Position numbers and translations under genes: made by a program. DNA of 35,687 nt, taken from a virus. Below, in pieces: positions 11,677 through 20,355 of this stretch (positions are counted from its first letter, which is position 1; every line of letters starts with the position of its first letter). The notes under the pieces were generated by a model. That model saw only the letters and a program-made list of their open reading frames with translations, was not told the origin of the DNA and made no database searches. The stretch spans positions 1-35,687 of the IMG/VR virus record IMGVR_UViG_3300025466_000103. One strand, 5' to 3'.

Positions 11677-11894
11677 TTGTGAAATAAAAAACTGGTAATG
11701 TAAGTAATAAAACCGCCAACAATAGAAGCGATTGTCATCCCCATCCAAAAACCGCCTTTTGACTTATTGGCAAGTTCTAATAATTCTTTAATGTCCCTAT
11801 CCATTGAGTCCACTTTAGCTTGTAGATTCTCAACTTGATTGACCAAGCCACCAAATTTAAACATATCAAAATCGTCAGCCATGTCAATACTCAT
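11673..11894 (-). CDS. XhlA-like holin-associated membrane protein
   Basis: A 73-residue protein. The N-terminal two thirds form a coiled coil (VNQVENLQAKVDSMDRDIKE), followed by one C-terminal membrane helix (about residues 50-69, GMTIASIVGGFITYITSFLF). This coiled coil plus tail anchor is the layout of hemolysin XhlA-type proteins, which assist holins. It lies directly before the two-helix holin candidate, so the pair may act together. The start at 11894 overlaps the upstream stop (ATGA); an internal Met at residue 5 is an alternative. Confidence 0.55.
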   Translation of the reverse strand: MSIDMADDFDMFKFGGLVNQVENLQAKVDSMDRDIKELLELANKSKGGFWMGMTIASIVGGFITYITSFLFHK

Positions 11895-12058
11895 TTTTTA
11901 GGTTTACGGGTAGTTGCTTTTTTAACTGTCTTTTTAACAACTTTTTCAAATTCAGGCGCTACATAATCTTTTTGCGTAGCAGGGAAAGGCCATGTAGATT
12001 CAACACTTACTTTAGGCATATAGCCTAATCTGTCAAATAACCAAGATACGATAAACAT
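11891..12058 (-). CDS. Small protein with Lys-rich tail, 55 aa
   Basis: A 55-residue protein if started at the ATG in the TAATG overlap with the preceding stop (12060-12056), with GGAG six bases upstream. A longer frame starting at 12094 would overlap the previous gene by 37 bp and is less likely. The N-terminus MFIVSWLFDRLGYMPK is hydrophobic then basic; the C-terminus is strongly basic (KKTVKKATTRKPKK). Function unknown. It lies between the tail-fibre chaperone candidate and the lysis cassette. Confidence 0.55.
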   Translation of the reverse strand: MFIVSWLFDRLGYMPKVSVESTWPFPATQKDYVAPEFEKVVKKTVKKATTRKPKK

Positions 12059-12429
12059 TAGGCGCTCCATTGTTCTGTAGGTACTGTTGGCCATGTAGGA
12101 TTAGCTACAGGATATACAGCTAATTGACGAATTGTGCTTCTATATGATGCAAAAACAGATTGATTCATTAAATAAGGATTAGAAACAGCAGGATTAGCAA
12201 CATCAGGAATAGTTGTCCAATCTGTTGCAGATAACAATGAATTTGCTTTGTTTTTACAAGCATTTAAAGGTGCTTGTTCATCTAATACAAGTTGTTCCGC
12301 TACTACAGCTTCTTCAGTAGGCTGTGTAATCTCAGGCGATAACCATACTAAAGTGCTGTAATCTTCGCCAAAAATACTAAATTGTGCGCTAGGCGCTAAT
12401 GCCTGTATTGCTTGTGCCATCGTAGCCAT
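12058..12429 (-). CDS. Phage tail assembly chaperone-like protein
   Basis: A 123-residue protein. The C-terminal half shows the pattern of the phage tail assembly chaperone family PF16778: ACKNKANSLLSATDWTTIPD, then SNPYLMNQSVFASYRSTIRQL and a closing NPTWPTVPTEQW. Such proteins follow tail-fibre genes and are thought to help fibre folding or attachment; here it directly follows the tail-fibre gene 12429-13094. The start at 12429 (TAATG overlap) is chosen over a start at 12456, which would overlap by 28 bp. Confidence 0.7.
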   Translation of the reverse strand: MATMAQAIQALAPSAQFSIFGEDYSTLVWLSPEITQPTEEAVVAEQLVLDEQAPLNACKNKANSLLSATDWTTIPDVANPAVSNPYLMNQSVFASYRSTIRQLAVYPVANPTWPTVPTEQWSA

Positions 12430-13094
12430 TACAAAATCTCCATCAAAATAATGCAAGAAGAACCAGTATCACCTGAACCAACAGCAACTAAAGCAGAAGA
12501 ACCGTTTGTGCAACGCTGGCGTACTGTATAAGTAACGGCAGAAGTTGTTGCAGGACTATCAATCACATTAATTGAGAATGGGTTTCTATTTTCTTGTGAT
12601 GCGCCCTCAATAGGCAAATACACTTTATTAATACGATAGCTACCTGTTACTTCTGCTGTGCCGTTATAAATGTCAATGTTTTGTTCATTGTCATAGTTGT
12701 AAATGTAAGCAGAAGAAGAAAAAAGAACTAAGATTTTGCTAGATGCGCTACTAGGAGTAATAGATGCAGTAACAGAAGTATTAACAAAACTAGCAGAAGT
12801 TGTTGTGCTTTGGGCATTAAATGTAGCAACAACAGTCTGGCGAATCATGCCTGATAGCTGACCTAAAGATACTGCGTCTGTAGATGCTGTGCCATTTGCT
12901 AATCCAGTAATCTTATTGTTGCCCATCTGAAGATTGCCAGTAGCGGTAGTTTGACCGTCAGCAGCTATGCTTCCTGATAATGCGTTTGCAATGTCAGATA
13001 GCGTTGTATTAGCCCATGTAGAGCTAATTGTAGTATTTGTAACTACTGGATTACCCGTAGGTAAGCTATATGTACCGCTACCGTTTCTACTCAT
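12429..13094 (-). CDS. Tail fibre protein
   Basis: A 221-residue fibre protein. The N-terminus (SGTYSLPTGNPVVTNTTISS, then WANTTLSDIANALSGSIAADGQT and NLQMGNNKITGLANGT) matches the conserved virion-attachment region found at the start of many phage tail fibres. The C-terminal 130 residues are Ser/Thr-rich beta-type sequence (SASSKILVLFSSS, CIILMEIL) and probably form the trimeric tip that contacts the receptor. It is followed by a chaperone-like gene and lies far from the main fibre cluster at 24.8-29.5 kb, so the virion may carry two kinds of fibre. A GGAG ribosome-binding site precedes the ATG; the gene overlaps the upstream virion-protein gene by 8 bp. Confidence 0.75.
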   Translation of the reverse strand: MSRNGSGTYSLPTGNPVVTNTTISSTWANTTLSDIANALSGSIAADGQTTATGNLQMGNNKITGLANGTASTDAVSLGQLSGMIRQTVVATFNAQSTTTSASFVNTSVTASITPSSASSKILVLFSSSAYIYNYDNEQNIDIYNGTAEVTGSYRINKVYLPIEGASQENRNPFSINVIDSPATTSAVTYTVRQRCTNGSSALVAVGSGDTGSSCIILMEIL

Positions 13095-14760
13095 TTGTTG
13101 CTCCTTTGTAGCCAGTTTGCAGGCTTCTAATACTTAATAATTTAGCTAAATTTGCTTGGTCAGGCGTCATTTTAGCACCCTGAATTAAGCTATTTTGAAC
13201 AGGATTAGATAATGCAGCAGCCCTTAAAGCTGGTCTAGCAGCAACGCCAGCAATAGCCATAGGGTTAGTTAATAATGCTGCCAATCCACCCAATCCATAA
13301 TCTATAGGACTAATTTGTGGCAAGCTACCCATTTTTTCTGTAACTTGAGAAGCCTTTGGAAATTGACTAGCAAACTCAGCTACAGTTTTTAATTCTTCTG
13401 ATAATGGTTTACCACGCTTTAATTGGGCAGCTAATTGTCTTGAATCTACTGTTCCTGAAGCTGGATTTAAAGCCTTTTCTACAGAATAAGATTTAGCAAT
13501 TAATTGTCTTGCATCACGAAATTCTTTAAGCAAAGAAATATCATTAGTATCTTTTAAATGTTTTTCAATGGTATTTTCAAGCAAGGCAGCAGCATCTTTA
13601 CTAGCTTTTCCTAAATCTGTATCTCCTGAAGCATAAGCCTTATTAGCTGTATTTCTTAAATCACTAATCTTAGCAATAACAGCAGAAGAATCAAAAGATG
13701 GGGATTTTAAAGAATCTATTAATGCAACAACAGGACTAGCGGGAGCATTAGGGAAGCCTTCTTGTGCTTTTAATGCTTTACCAGCAATCTTATTAAGTCC
13801 TTCTGTATATTCTTTTCCTGGGGTAATTTTGCCAATATTTTCCAATTTAGCATAAGATTCACCAGCAGTTTGACGCAATCCTTTTAATACTTCGGGAAGG
13901 ATAACTTCATCTTCAGGAAGTCCCAAAGACTTTGCTACTAACTTATGGGTAATTTCTTGGTTTCTTGCACTAGCATTTTGAGCAGTAGTAATCTTTCCTG
14001 CTACACCTTCCATTAAACGATTGGCAATATCACCTCTTGCTTGTGTAGGGGGAATTACATATCCTACATCTCTAGCTTTTTGTACAGCACCAGCCATTTG
14101 TGCTGGTTGCTCTGGCCCACGCAATATTCCTGCTAACTTTTGAAATGGAGTTATTGCTGCGCCAATAGTAGCTCCAATACCGCCTTGTTTTACTTGTTCT
14201 TTATATAATTCTTGACCTGTTTTACCTGTTTCTTCAGGTGTTAACATTCCAGAAATACCACCTAAAGCAGCATTTTGCATTAATGGTGCAGATTTAGCAA
14301 AAGAAGGAATAGCGCCTATAGCACTACCACCAGCCATTGCAGGCGCAATCATTCCAGCTATTCTACCTGCGCCATAAGATATAGGATTAGCTTCTTGATA
14401 AGCACTAGCTTGTTGCCCTAATCTTTGGGCTAATTGACTTGTTCCTAAATTACCACCTGTTGCTAGTTGAGAAGCAGCAACAGGCACATCTACCATTGAT
14501 TTAGTAAGTCCAGCCATTGCAGACTCTAATGGGCGTGGTTCTGGCTGTACATTAGTACGATTAACTAATAATGGTTTACCAGTAGCAGCACCACCACCAG
14601 TTTCACCAAATTGTGCAGCAGGAGCAGCAGAAACTTCTACACTAGCTTTAGGCTGATATAGTTTTTGTGCTTGTGCAATAACATCTTCTTGTGAAGCACC
14701 AGCAGGGCCTTCTAATGTAATTTCTTTACCATCAGGAGCTTGTACTGTGTATTGAGTCAT
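13087..14760 (-). CDS. Large internal virion (ejection-type) protein
   Basis: A 557-residue protein. Residues 1-37 (starts MTQYTVQAPDGKEITLEGPA, ends AQAQKLYQPK) form a small domain found at the start of several phage structural proteins. A long Ala/Gly/Gln-rich stretch with hydrophobic patches follows (about 95-200, for example AGRIAGMIAPAMAGGSAIGA), then a helical region (about 240-470) and another hydrophobic segment near 480-520 (LGGLAALLTNPMAIAGVAA). Hydrophobic, Ala-rich proteins placed after the tail-tube genes in podoviruses are typically ejected with the DNA to build a channel across the envelope. This role is inferred from position and composition, not from close homology. Confidence 0.6.
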   Translation of the reverse strand: MTQYTVQAPDGKEITLEGPAGASQEDVIAQAQKLYQPKASVEVSAAPAAQFGETGGGAATGKPLLVNRTNVQPEPRPLESAMAGLTKSMVDVPVAASQLATGGNLGTSQLAQRLGQQASAYQEANPISYGAGRIAGMIAPAMAGGSAIGAIPSFAKSAPLMQNAALGGISGMLTPEETGKTGQELYKEQVKQGGIGATIGAAITPFQKLAGILRGPEQPAQMAGAVQKARDVGYVIPPTQARGDIANRLMEGVAGKITTAQNASARNQEITHKLVAKSLGLPEDEVILPEVLKGLRQTAGESYAKLENIGKITPGKEYTEGLNKIAGKALKAQEGFPNAPASPVVALIDSLKSPSFDSSAVIAKISDLRNTANKAYASGDTDLGKASKDAAALLENTIEKHLKDTNDISLLKEFRDARQLIAKSYSVEKALNPASGTVDSRQLAAQLKRGKPLSEELKTVAEFASQFPKASQVTEKMGSLPQISPIDYGLGGLAALLTNPMAIAGVAARPALRAAALSNPVQNSLIQGAKMTPDQANLAKLLSIRSLQTGYKGATNE

Positions 14761-15944
14761 TATTTAACACCTATTACAGACCAACCATTAGCTGATGGAA
14801 TATTAAGTTGTTGATTAGCATTAGGTTGTACTTGTTGTACTTGTTGTGGGGCTTGCCTTGGTGGCATTTGATTAACTGCAAAATAAGGGGCCATTTGAGC
14901 AGTAGCAGGGTCTTTAGACATAATTTGTAATTTAGTCTGGTAATTATTATAAGTAAACTCTCCAGCCCTTTTAGCAGCATTAGCAAGTTGCTTTAATTCA
15001 CCAGGAGTAAGGCTTATATCTCCTGATTTAGCCCTTTCAGCCAATTTGCCTTCAGATTCAGTAATAGCGCCTTGACCGTGCATTTCTTGACGACCTTGCA
15101 ATGTAATCTCAGCAAGTCCTTGAATAGCGGCACGAGTATTATTAATTTTTTGTGTCAAATCACCAGAAGCACCACCAAATGTAGTGCCTAATTGTGCAAT
15201 ACTTAATTTTTGATTAGCCAAAGGCCCAGTAAACAATTTATTAGTATCCAAAGCATTAATAACTTGATTTGCAGCATCTATACCTTTAACAGCGCTAGTA
15301 GCTTGTAATTGACCTTCTTTCATCATTGGGCCAACTTGTGCGGCAATACCTTTATCCATACTTACGCTTACATTAGAAGCACCAGCACGCTTTAATTGTT
15401 GTTCATAATCAAAAAAACTACCAGGGAAACCTTGTGACTTAGCCATTTCATACCCACGAATAGCCTCAGTTTTCTTTTCTCCACCTTGCGCCATAGGCTC
15501 AAATTGACCTGTACCAAAATTCATGCGACTTATTGTTTCGCCTTCGCCTAATTTTTGTGGCTTTAAAAACTCTGTTGCAGCAGATTTTAAATAACTTGGA
15601 GCGTATTGACTTGTTGCTGCGGCAAACTGTTCTTGTGGCGTTTTTGCAGATGTATAAGCATTAACAGCTTCACCTTCTTTTTGTCTTACAAGTTTTGCAA
15701 GTTCTAATTGTTTGTTTTCTGCTTGTTTTTGACCATACAAACCTGCTGCTGTTTGCAATAGGTTATTAACACCTTGTAATGGGCTAGGCTTTACATAGCG
15801 ACCACTAATCATTTGACCTTGTGGCTGTTGTTGACCTTGTTGCAAAAGCATTTGCGCTAATGCTTGCTGGCGATTTAAGCCTACAAGTTCTTCTGCATAA
15901 GGGTTTTGTAATGCTGTTAAATCAGCGCTTGTAATATCAGCCAT
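14760..15944 (-). CDS. Internal virion (ejection-type) protein, 394 aa
   Basis: A 394-residue Gln/Ala-rich helical protein. The N-terminal part contains LNRQQALAQMLLQQGQQQPQ and a long charged helix (about 60-110). The middle has LAEITLQGRQEMHGQGAITE and LTPGELKQLANAAKR, a pattern recurring in phage virion proteins near the tail genes. The C-terminus is Pro/Gln-rich (APQQVQQVQ). No enzymatic motif was recognised. It overlaps the 295-residue gene by 8 bp and shares a TAATG junction with the 557-residue gene. Together with its neighbours it is the likely ejection-protein set. Confidence 0.6.
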   Translation of the reverse strand: MADITSADLTALQNPYAEELVGLNRQQALAQMLLQQGQQQPQGQMISGRYVKPSPLQGVNNLLQTAAGLYGQKQAENKQLELAKLVRQKEGEAVNAYTSAKTPQEQFAAATSQYAPSYLKSAATEFLKPQKLGEGETISRMNFGTGQFEPMAQGGEKKTEAIRGYEMAKSQGFPGSFFDYEQQLKRAGASNVSVSMDKGIAAQVGPMMKEGQLQATSAVKGIDAANQVINALDTNKLFTGPLANQKLSIAQLGTTFGGASGDLTQKINNTRAAIQGLAEITLQGRQEMHGQGAITESEGKLAERAKSGDISLTPGELKQLANAAKRAGEFTYNNYQTKLQIMSKDPATAQMAPYFAVNQMPPRQAPQQVQQVQPNANQQLNIPSANGWSVIGVK

Positions 15945-16824
15945 TTTGACCTCTTAACAAATTAATTAATGATGCTGTTGTTGTGTCAGGTACAGTATTT
16001 TGTTGTGATGTGCTTAAATATGGATTTTGACGCTGATAAGCAGTCATGCCACCAGTTCCACCCGCCATTGTGCTATAACCGCCACCACCTGTGCCACCTG
16101 TCATTTTGCCTAATGAATTTACACCCATACGCAATAATTGGGCTTTTTGCAATGCGCTTAAACCAGCAGTTGTACCAGACCCTAATCCAAGACCCGCAGC
16201 CGCTTCAGTTGCAGCAATGCCAGCAGGAGAAGCCGCACCACCTAAAGCACCAAATGTGCTACCAGCAGCAGGATAAGTTAATGACCCAAAAGTTCCAGTA
16301 GAAGCAGCAGGGTTTATACCAAAGCCACTTGAAGCACCACCAGCAGCACCTTCACCAGCCAATGCACTAGCACCATAAGCACCGCCTAAAACAGTACCAG
16401 CAAGAGTTAATGCACCAGCAGGCGTTGTAGCCCAGTCTGTAAAGTTACTACTTTGTTTTCTATCAACTGGAGTGTTAGAAAGCGCCCCAGTTTTAGGGTC
16501 TATTTGATACTCATAAGCACCAGTAATAGGTACATTTTGACCATTAAGATTATAAGTTTGGTCTAATGGGCCAAGAGCTAAATATTGTTCATTATTCATT
16601 CCTGAGCGAATTGCATCAGGATGTGCAGCATATTGTTGTTGATACCAAGATTGTGTTGGGGTATATCCTACAGATTTACCTGTAGAATCTACAGTAACAG
16701 TACCACCACTAGCATCTTTGTATTGGTATGTTGTATCGCCATTGACATCAGTCATGCCACCAGCAGCGCTTAATTCATCAAGCGATGGTGCAGAACTTCT
16801 GAGTGAGGATGCTAAATCAGCCAT
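15937..16824 (-). CDS. Virion protein with hydrophobic Ala/Gly-rich core
   Basis: A 295-residue protein. The N-terminal half is polar (DTTYQYKDASGGTVTVDSTG, QSWYQQQYAAHPDAIRSGMN). The second half is Ala/Gly-rich with long hydrophobic segments (about 132-165, TTPAGALTLAGTVLGGAYGA, and about 200-225), then a Gly-rich stretch and a Gln/Thr-rich tail. Such segments could insert into the host envelope during ejection. No catalytic motif. It is separated by only one base from the 257-residue gene upstream, whose product has a similar Asn/Gln/Gly-rich composition. Confidence 0.6.
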   Translation of the reverse strand: MADLASSLRSSAPSLDELSAAGGMTDVNGDTTYQYKDASGGTVTVDSTGKSVGYTPTQSWYQQQYAAHPDAIRSGMNNEQYLALGPLDQTYNLNGQNVPITGAYEYQIDPKTGALSNTPVDRKQSSNFTDWATTPAGALTLAGTVLGGAYGASALAGEGAAGGASSGFGINPAASTGTFGSLTYPAAGSTFGALGGAASPAGIAATEAAAGLGLGSGTTAGLSALQKAQLLRMGVNSLGKMTGGTGGGGYSTMAGGTGGMTAYQRQNPYLSTSQQNTVPDTTTASLINLLRGQNG

Positions 16825-16825
16825 A

Positions 16826-17599
16826 TTAACTTAATGCGTAAGCCGTTAAAGCTGTGCCGCCTAAACCAAACAAACCATTTTGCAAATTAGCAGAAGAAGC
16901 ATTTTGCATATTTTGGTTAGAAATAGCGTTTTGATTAGATAGACCAGCACCACCTAAATAATCAGGCCCAGCAACAGCAGCTTGAGTGTATGGGTTTACA
17001 TAATTAGGTGTTGATAAAGACTTAATATTAGCCGCAGTTTGATTTTGTGCTTGAGTTGCTTGTAAACCTGTTTGCATACCACCCACAATAGCGCTTGTTC
17101 TGGCATCGTTTTGTGTTTGACCAAGCAATGTTTTAGCACGATTATAGGCTTCTGAACCAGGCATAATTCCTTGATTTGCTAATTGCACATCAGATGATTC
17201 TGATTGATGTTGTTGTTGCGGTGCAAGGCGTTGCATAATAGCGTCAGAATAAGTTTGTCCTGGATTAATACCATACATAGGATTTGCTTGACTTGCTTGC
17301 AAACCAGCTAATGATGAATTAGTTAAATCTTGTAATGGCTGGCTTAAAGATTGATTTGCTGTCCATACTGGATTGCCATTAGCATCTGTGCTTTGACTAT
17401 AGTTTAAAGAACCATAAGGCGTATTTTGATTAACTCTATTAGCAGAGGTAGCGTATTGTGCGCCAGCTTGATTACCTAATGCTGTGTTATATGCTGCATT
17501 AGACCAAGGGTCTTGAGTGTTATAAGGGTTTCCAAATGGAGATTGTGTACCACCACCCCAAGATAAACCTAAGCCATTTAATCCTGTATTTGTTGCCAT
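16826..17599 (-). CDS. Asn/Gln-rich virion protein, 257 aa
   Basis: A 257-residue, Asn-, Gln- and Ala-rich protein with low Lys/Arg content. It contains GSLNYSQSTDANGNPVWTAN, LVQ-like Gln stretches (APQQQHQSESSDVQL), GIMPGSEAYNRAKTLLGQTQ and a hydrophobic end (FGLGGTALTAYAL). The block QGIMPGSEAYNRA recurs in podovirus virion proteins located just after the tail nozzle gene. A GAGGAATT ribosome-binding site precedes the start. Its role is probably as a minor virion or ejection component; this is inferred from position. Confidence 0.6.
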   Translation of the reverse strand: MATNTGLNGLGLSWGGGTQSPFGNPYNTQDPWSNAAYNTALGNQAGAQYATSANRVNQNTPYGSLNYSQSTDANGNPVWTANQSLSQPLQDLTNSSLAGLQASQANPMYGINPGQTYSDAIMQRLAPQQQHQSESSDVQLANQGIMPGSEAYNRAKTLLGQTQNDARTSAIVGGMQTGLQATQAQNQTAANIKSLSTPNYVNPYTQAAVAGPDYLGGAGLSNQNAISNQNMQNASSANLQNGLFGLGGTALTAYALS

Positions 17600-17679
17600 G
17601 TTAATTCCTCAAAGTTTTTTGACTATAACCAAGGAATCGGCTGAACCAATTATAACTTGATTTATAGCTTATTTCTTAA
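17600..17679 (-). promoter_or_regulatory. Intergenic gap with possible internal late promoter
   Basis: An 80-bp gap, long for this packed operon. On the minus strand it carries a TATAAT hexamer (17654-17649), but no good -35 at the right spacing, and a TTGGTT repeat around GCCGATTCC. The GAGGAATTAAC before the 257-residue gene start is a normal ribosome-binding site. An internal promoter is possible but weakly supported. Confidence 0.3.
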
Positions 17680-19440
17680 TTAAAGCACACCGCCTTTTTC
17701 CATCACATAGTCTGTTGATACCCAATGCACATCAATTCCTTGTGAAGCCATACTCATATTAATACCAGCCGAGAATCCTAAGCCTGTAACTCCTTGCCAA
17801 ATACGGTTAATACTAAGGTTTCCACCCCATGTATTAGCATCCCATTTGGCATTATCCCAAGTGCCTAAATCAGTACTAGCAGGGTTAAATGCAATTTGTC
17901 CTAATTGGTTTTGATAATCAAAATCGACATTAATACCACATAAAACGCTTGGAAAACCATTATCTGTTTGAATAATAGGGCGCACTAATGTATAGCGTTT
18001 TAACTGTCCTGGTGCATCAAAATAGCTATAAGCCTGTTGTACTGAAGCATTAATATTTGCGCCATCATCGCTATAGCCATTCCAAAATTGACCTACATAG
18101 CCATTCCCACCAAAAAATAGGTTATCGTAGCTTAATTCAAAGCAAGTAGCGTTAATTCCAGTAAAACTACACCATGCTTTAGAGATAGTGTGCATGACAT
18201 ATTGCTGTATTCCTTCATCTGAAGGCACATTAATAAGCAACATATTAGGACTAGCAAAATATATTATTTGCCAACCAAAATTAGCAGAATAAAGGCTAAT
18301 TTCTCTTGAAATTTCAAAATAAATCTTATCTGTAATGTTAACTCTAGGGTCTAATCTGCTAGATTGAAGTGCAGAAGCGAGTGGTACTAAACCATCTTGA
18401 GTAAGCAATAAAAGGTCACCAGCCCATTTTAAAAAGCATCTGCGACTAAATGTTTGTCCTAATTGCCAAACACCTTTTAATGCCCAAGCGGCAGGGTCAG
18501 AAGGGTCTGTGCCGTTATAAACAATGACTTCACCGTTATTAGTTACAAACACAGCATAGTCATCAACACCTTGTCCAGCATCAATAGTCCATGTACCCAT
18601 TGCTTGAATGTAGCCACCCATACGGGCAATACCACCAAAATCAAGTGATAAAGCAGCGCCACCAATAGCATCAGTAGGTAAATACCATACTTTCATGCTG
18701 TTTTTCTCGGTGTAATACAAGCGATGTTTAAACAAGTTTACATTGATAAGATTTTTAGAATCCACACCAGTAATGTATAACGCAACGGTATATGTTCCTA
18801 CTACAGTAGCATTAGCCACAGGAGTAGTTAACATTGTGTATGTTAGCGTTGTAGTGCCTGTTACTGTAACAATAAATGTGCCGTTATAGTCGCTTGATGT
18901 AGCACCTGTTACTGTAATTTGATTTCCTGTTGCTAGACCATGTGCTGAGGCTGTAGTCATTGTTGCTACTGCGCCCACATGGGTAATAGTGCTAATTGTC
19001 TGGGCAGTTGATGTATTAGCTGTTGTAATCCAAGTTGTGCCGTTATAGACTAAATTAGCGTCTGTACCATTTACGGCTGTTAAATAATGCCCACCAATGT
19101 TGGACATATTGACATATTGAAACTTGTCGCTTGTAAGGCTAGTTACTACTTGTGTAGCAGTAGAGGTATCAGCGTTATATATCTTTGTGCCTGCTGCTGC
19201 AAATAGCTTTTGAGTAGTTGGCCCTGCATAGTTCATTAAAGTATTAACTTGACCTGTTATGCCTGTTGAATACTTTGTATATCCTAGTCTTAACTGAACA
19301 TCAGTAGGAGTAGGATAAAAGTTGTTAAGTGTTACAGCATCAGTAGCAGGCATTTGGGCAATAGAATCCCTAGCGTTCCACCCACCTATAGGCGCTGTAA
19401 TTGAAGCAGTTGTAGCAGAATTTGGTTTAGCTGTTGCCAT
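17680..19440 (-). CDS. Tail nozzle/stabilisation-like protein
   Basis: A 586-residue beta-rich protein. The N-terminus has APIGGWNARDSIAQMPATDA followed by NNFYPTPTDVQLRLGY, the opening typical of podovirus tail nozzle or DNA-stabilisation proteins (T7 gp12-like, P22 gp10-like function). Repeated Thr/Gly-rich strands follow (YNGTTWITTANTST, VTGTTTLTYTMLTTP), consistent with a propeller-type fold. It follows the adaptor-like gene and precedes the putative ejection proteins, as in other short-tailed phages. The assignment to the nozzle is by family pattern and order; no single diagnostic residue exists. Confidence 0.65.
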   Translation of the reverse strand: MATAKPNSATTASITAPIGGWNARDSIAQMPATDAVTLNNFYPTPTDVQLRLGYTKYSTGITGQVNTLMNYAGPTTQKLFAAAGTKIYNADTSTATQVVTSLTSDKFQYVNMSNIGGHYLTAVNGTDANLVYNGTTWITTANTSTAQTISTITHVGAVATMTTASAHGLATGNQITVTGATSSDYNGTFIVTVTGTTTLTYTMLTTPVANATVVGTYTVALYITGVDSKNLINVNLFKHRLYYTEKNSMKVWYLPTDAIGGAALSLDFGGIARMGGYIQAMGTWTIDAGQGVDDYAVFVTNNGEVIVYNGTDPSDPAAWALKGVWQLGQTFSRRCFLKWAGDLLLLTQDGLVPLASALQSSRLDPRVNITDKIYFEISREISLYSANFGWQIIYFASPNMLLINVPSDEGIQQYVMHTISKAWCSFTGINATCFELSYDNLFFGGNGYVGQFWNGYSDDGANINASVQQAYSYFDAPGQLKRYTLVRPIIQTDNGFPSVLCGINVDFDYQNQLGQIAFNPASTDLGTWDNAKWDANTWGGNLSINRIWQGVTGLGFSAGINMSMASQGIDVHWVSTDYVMEKGGVL

Positions 19441-19442
19441 AT

Positions 19443-20354
19443 TTAGCTACCATAGCCAGTATCAGGTATATTGGCATAACCAATAAGAACCTTAGAAGGA
19501 TAAGGTGCAAATGACAGATTAGGCGCACCTTTGTCATTAGCTTTAGCTATGTTTAAGTAACGGAAATAGTCTTGTTGCAGCGCAGTAGTATCAAACGATT
19601 TTACTTGGAAATATTTGAGTTTTGTATAAAGCACTAAAACACGATTATCAAATACAGTCGTATCAGAGTCTAATGTAAAGCTGTTTTTAACAGCATTTGC
19701 AGCACTTCTAGCCCAACCTTTACTGCGATATTCCCATCCTAAATACTCTTGGGTATTCATAATAGGCCATATTTGGAATTGATTATCCAATATGCGCCAT
19801 CTAACTCTAGGGCCAGTTGAGATATAACCAGACTTTAGCCATTGCCATTGTTGGGCATCTTCAGGCCCTAACATTTCCCAATGTTTGGATTTATCCCATT
19901 GAGTTCTATCGGTAATCGTTTCAAAGTCATCAGGCAAATCATAAGCTGTTTGGGCAAGAACTACTGATTGTGTACCACTTCCAGAGGCAACTTGACTCAT
20001 TACTACTTGTTTTGTGTTGTTATCTGCTGATACTACATAAGTATCTTGTGGGATGTTATACCCTGATAATTGCCATTGGCTTGTAACAAGAGAGATATTA
20101 GTAGCAGGTGCTACAGTCAATGTAGTAGAACCATTGACCGTAGTTGCGTTAGCTGTAATAGATTGAGTGTAAAAGCGATATTGGACTTGTAATGCTTGCC
20201 AATCGTGCTCTTTTAATAAGTCATAACCAGCCCCATTCATCAATGCCAAGATTTGTTGCGTATCTTGAGAAGGATTACCTGCAACATAAGTAGGCACAGC
20301 GAGGTTTAACTCGGCAGATACCTGTTGCACAAGTTGGAGCATGGTTGATGACAT
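19443..20354 (-). CDS. Head-to-tail adaptor (tail tubular A-like) protein
   Basis: A 303-residue protein. The N-terminus (MLQLVQQVSAELNLAVPTYV, then QILALMNGAGYDLLKEHDWQ) is the helical start seen in adaptor proteins such as T7 gp11 and P22 gp4-like families. A central beta domain follows (TVNGSTTLTVAPATNISLVT), then the conserved YDLPDDFETITDRTQWD and RWRILDNQFQIWP segments and a helical end. The protein is expected to join the portal ring to the tail nozzle. Two bases separate it from the nozzle-like gene and one base from the 207-residue gene. Confidence 0.7.
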   Translation of the reverse strand: MSSTMLQLVQQVSAELNLAVPTYVAGNPSQDTQQILALMNGAGYDLLKEHDWQALQVQYRFYTQSITANATTVNGSTTLTVAPATNISLVTSQWQLSGYNIPQDTYVVSADNNTKQVVMSQVASGSGTQSVVLAQTAYDLPDDFETITDRTQWDKSKHWEMLGPEDAQQWQWLKSGYISTGPRVRWRILDNQFQIWPIMNTQEYLGWEYRSKGWARSAANAVKNSFTLDSDTTVFDNRVLVLYTKLKYFQVKSFDTTALQQDYFRYLNIAKANDKGAPNLSFAPYPSKVLIGYANIPDTGYGS

Positions 20355-20355
20355 A

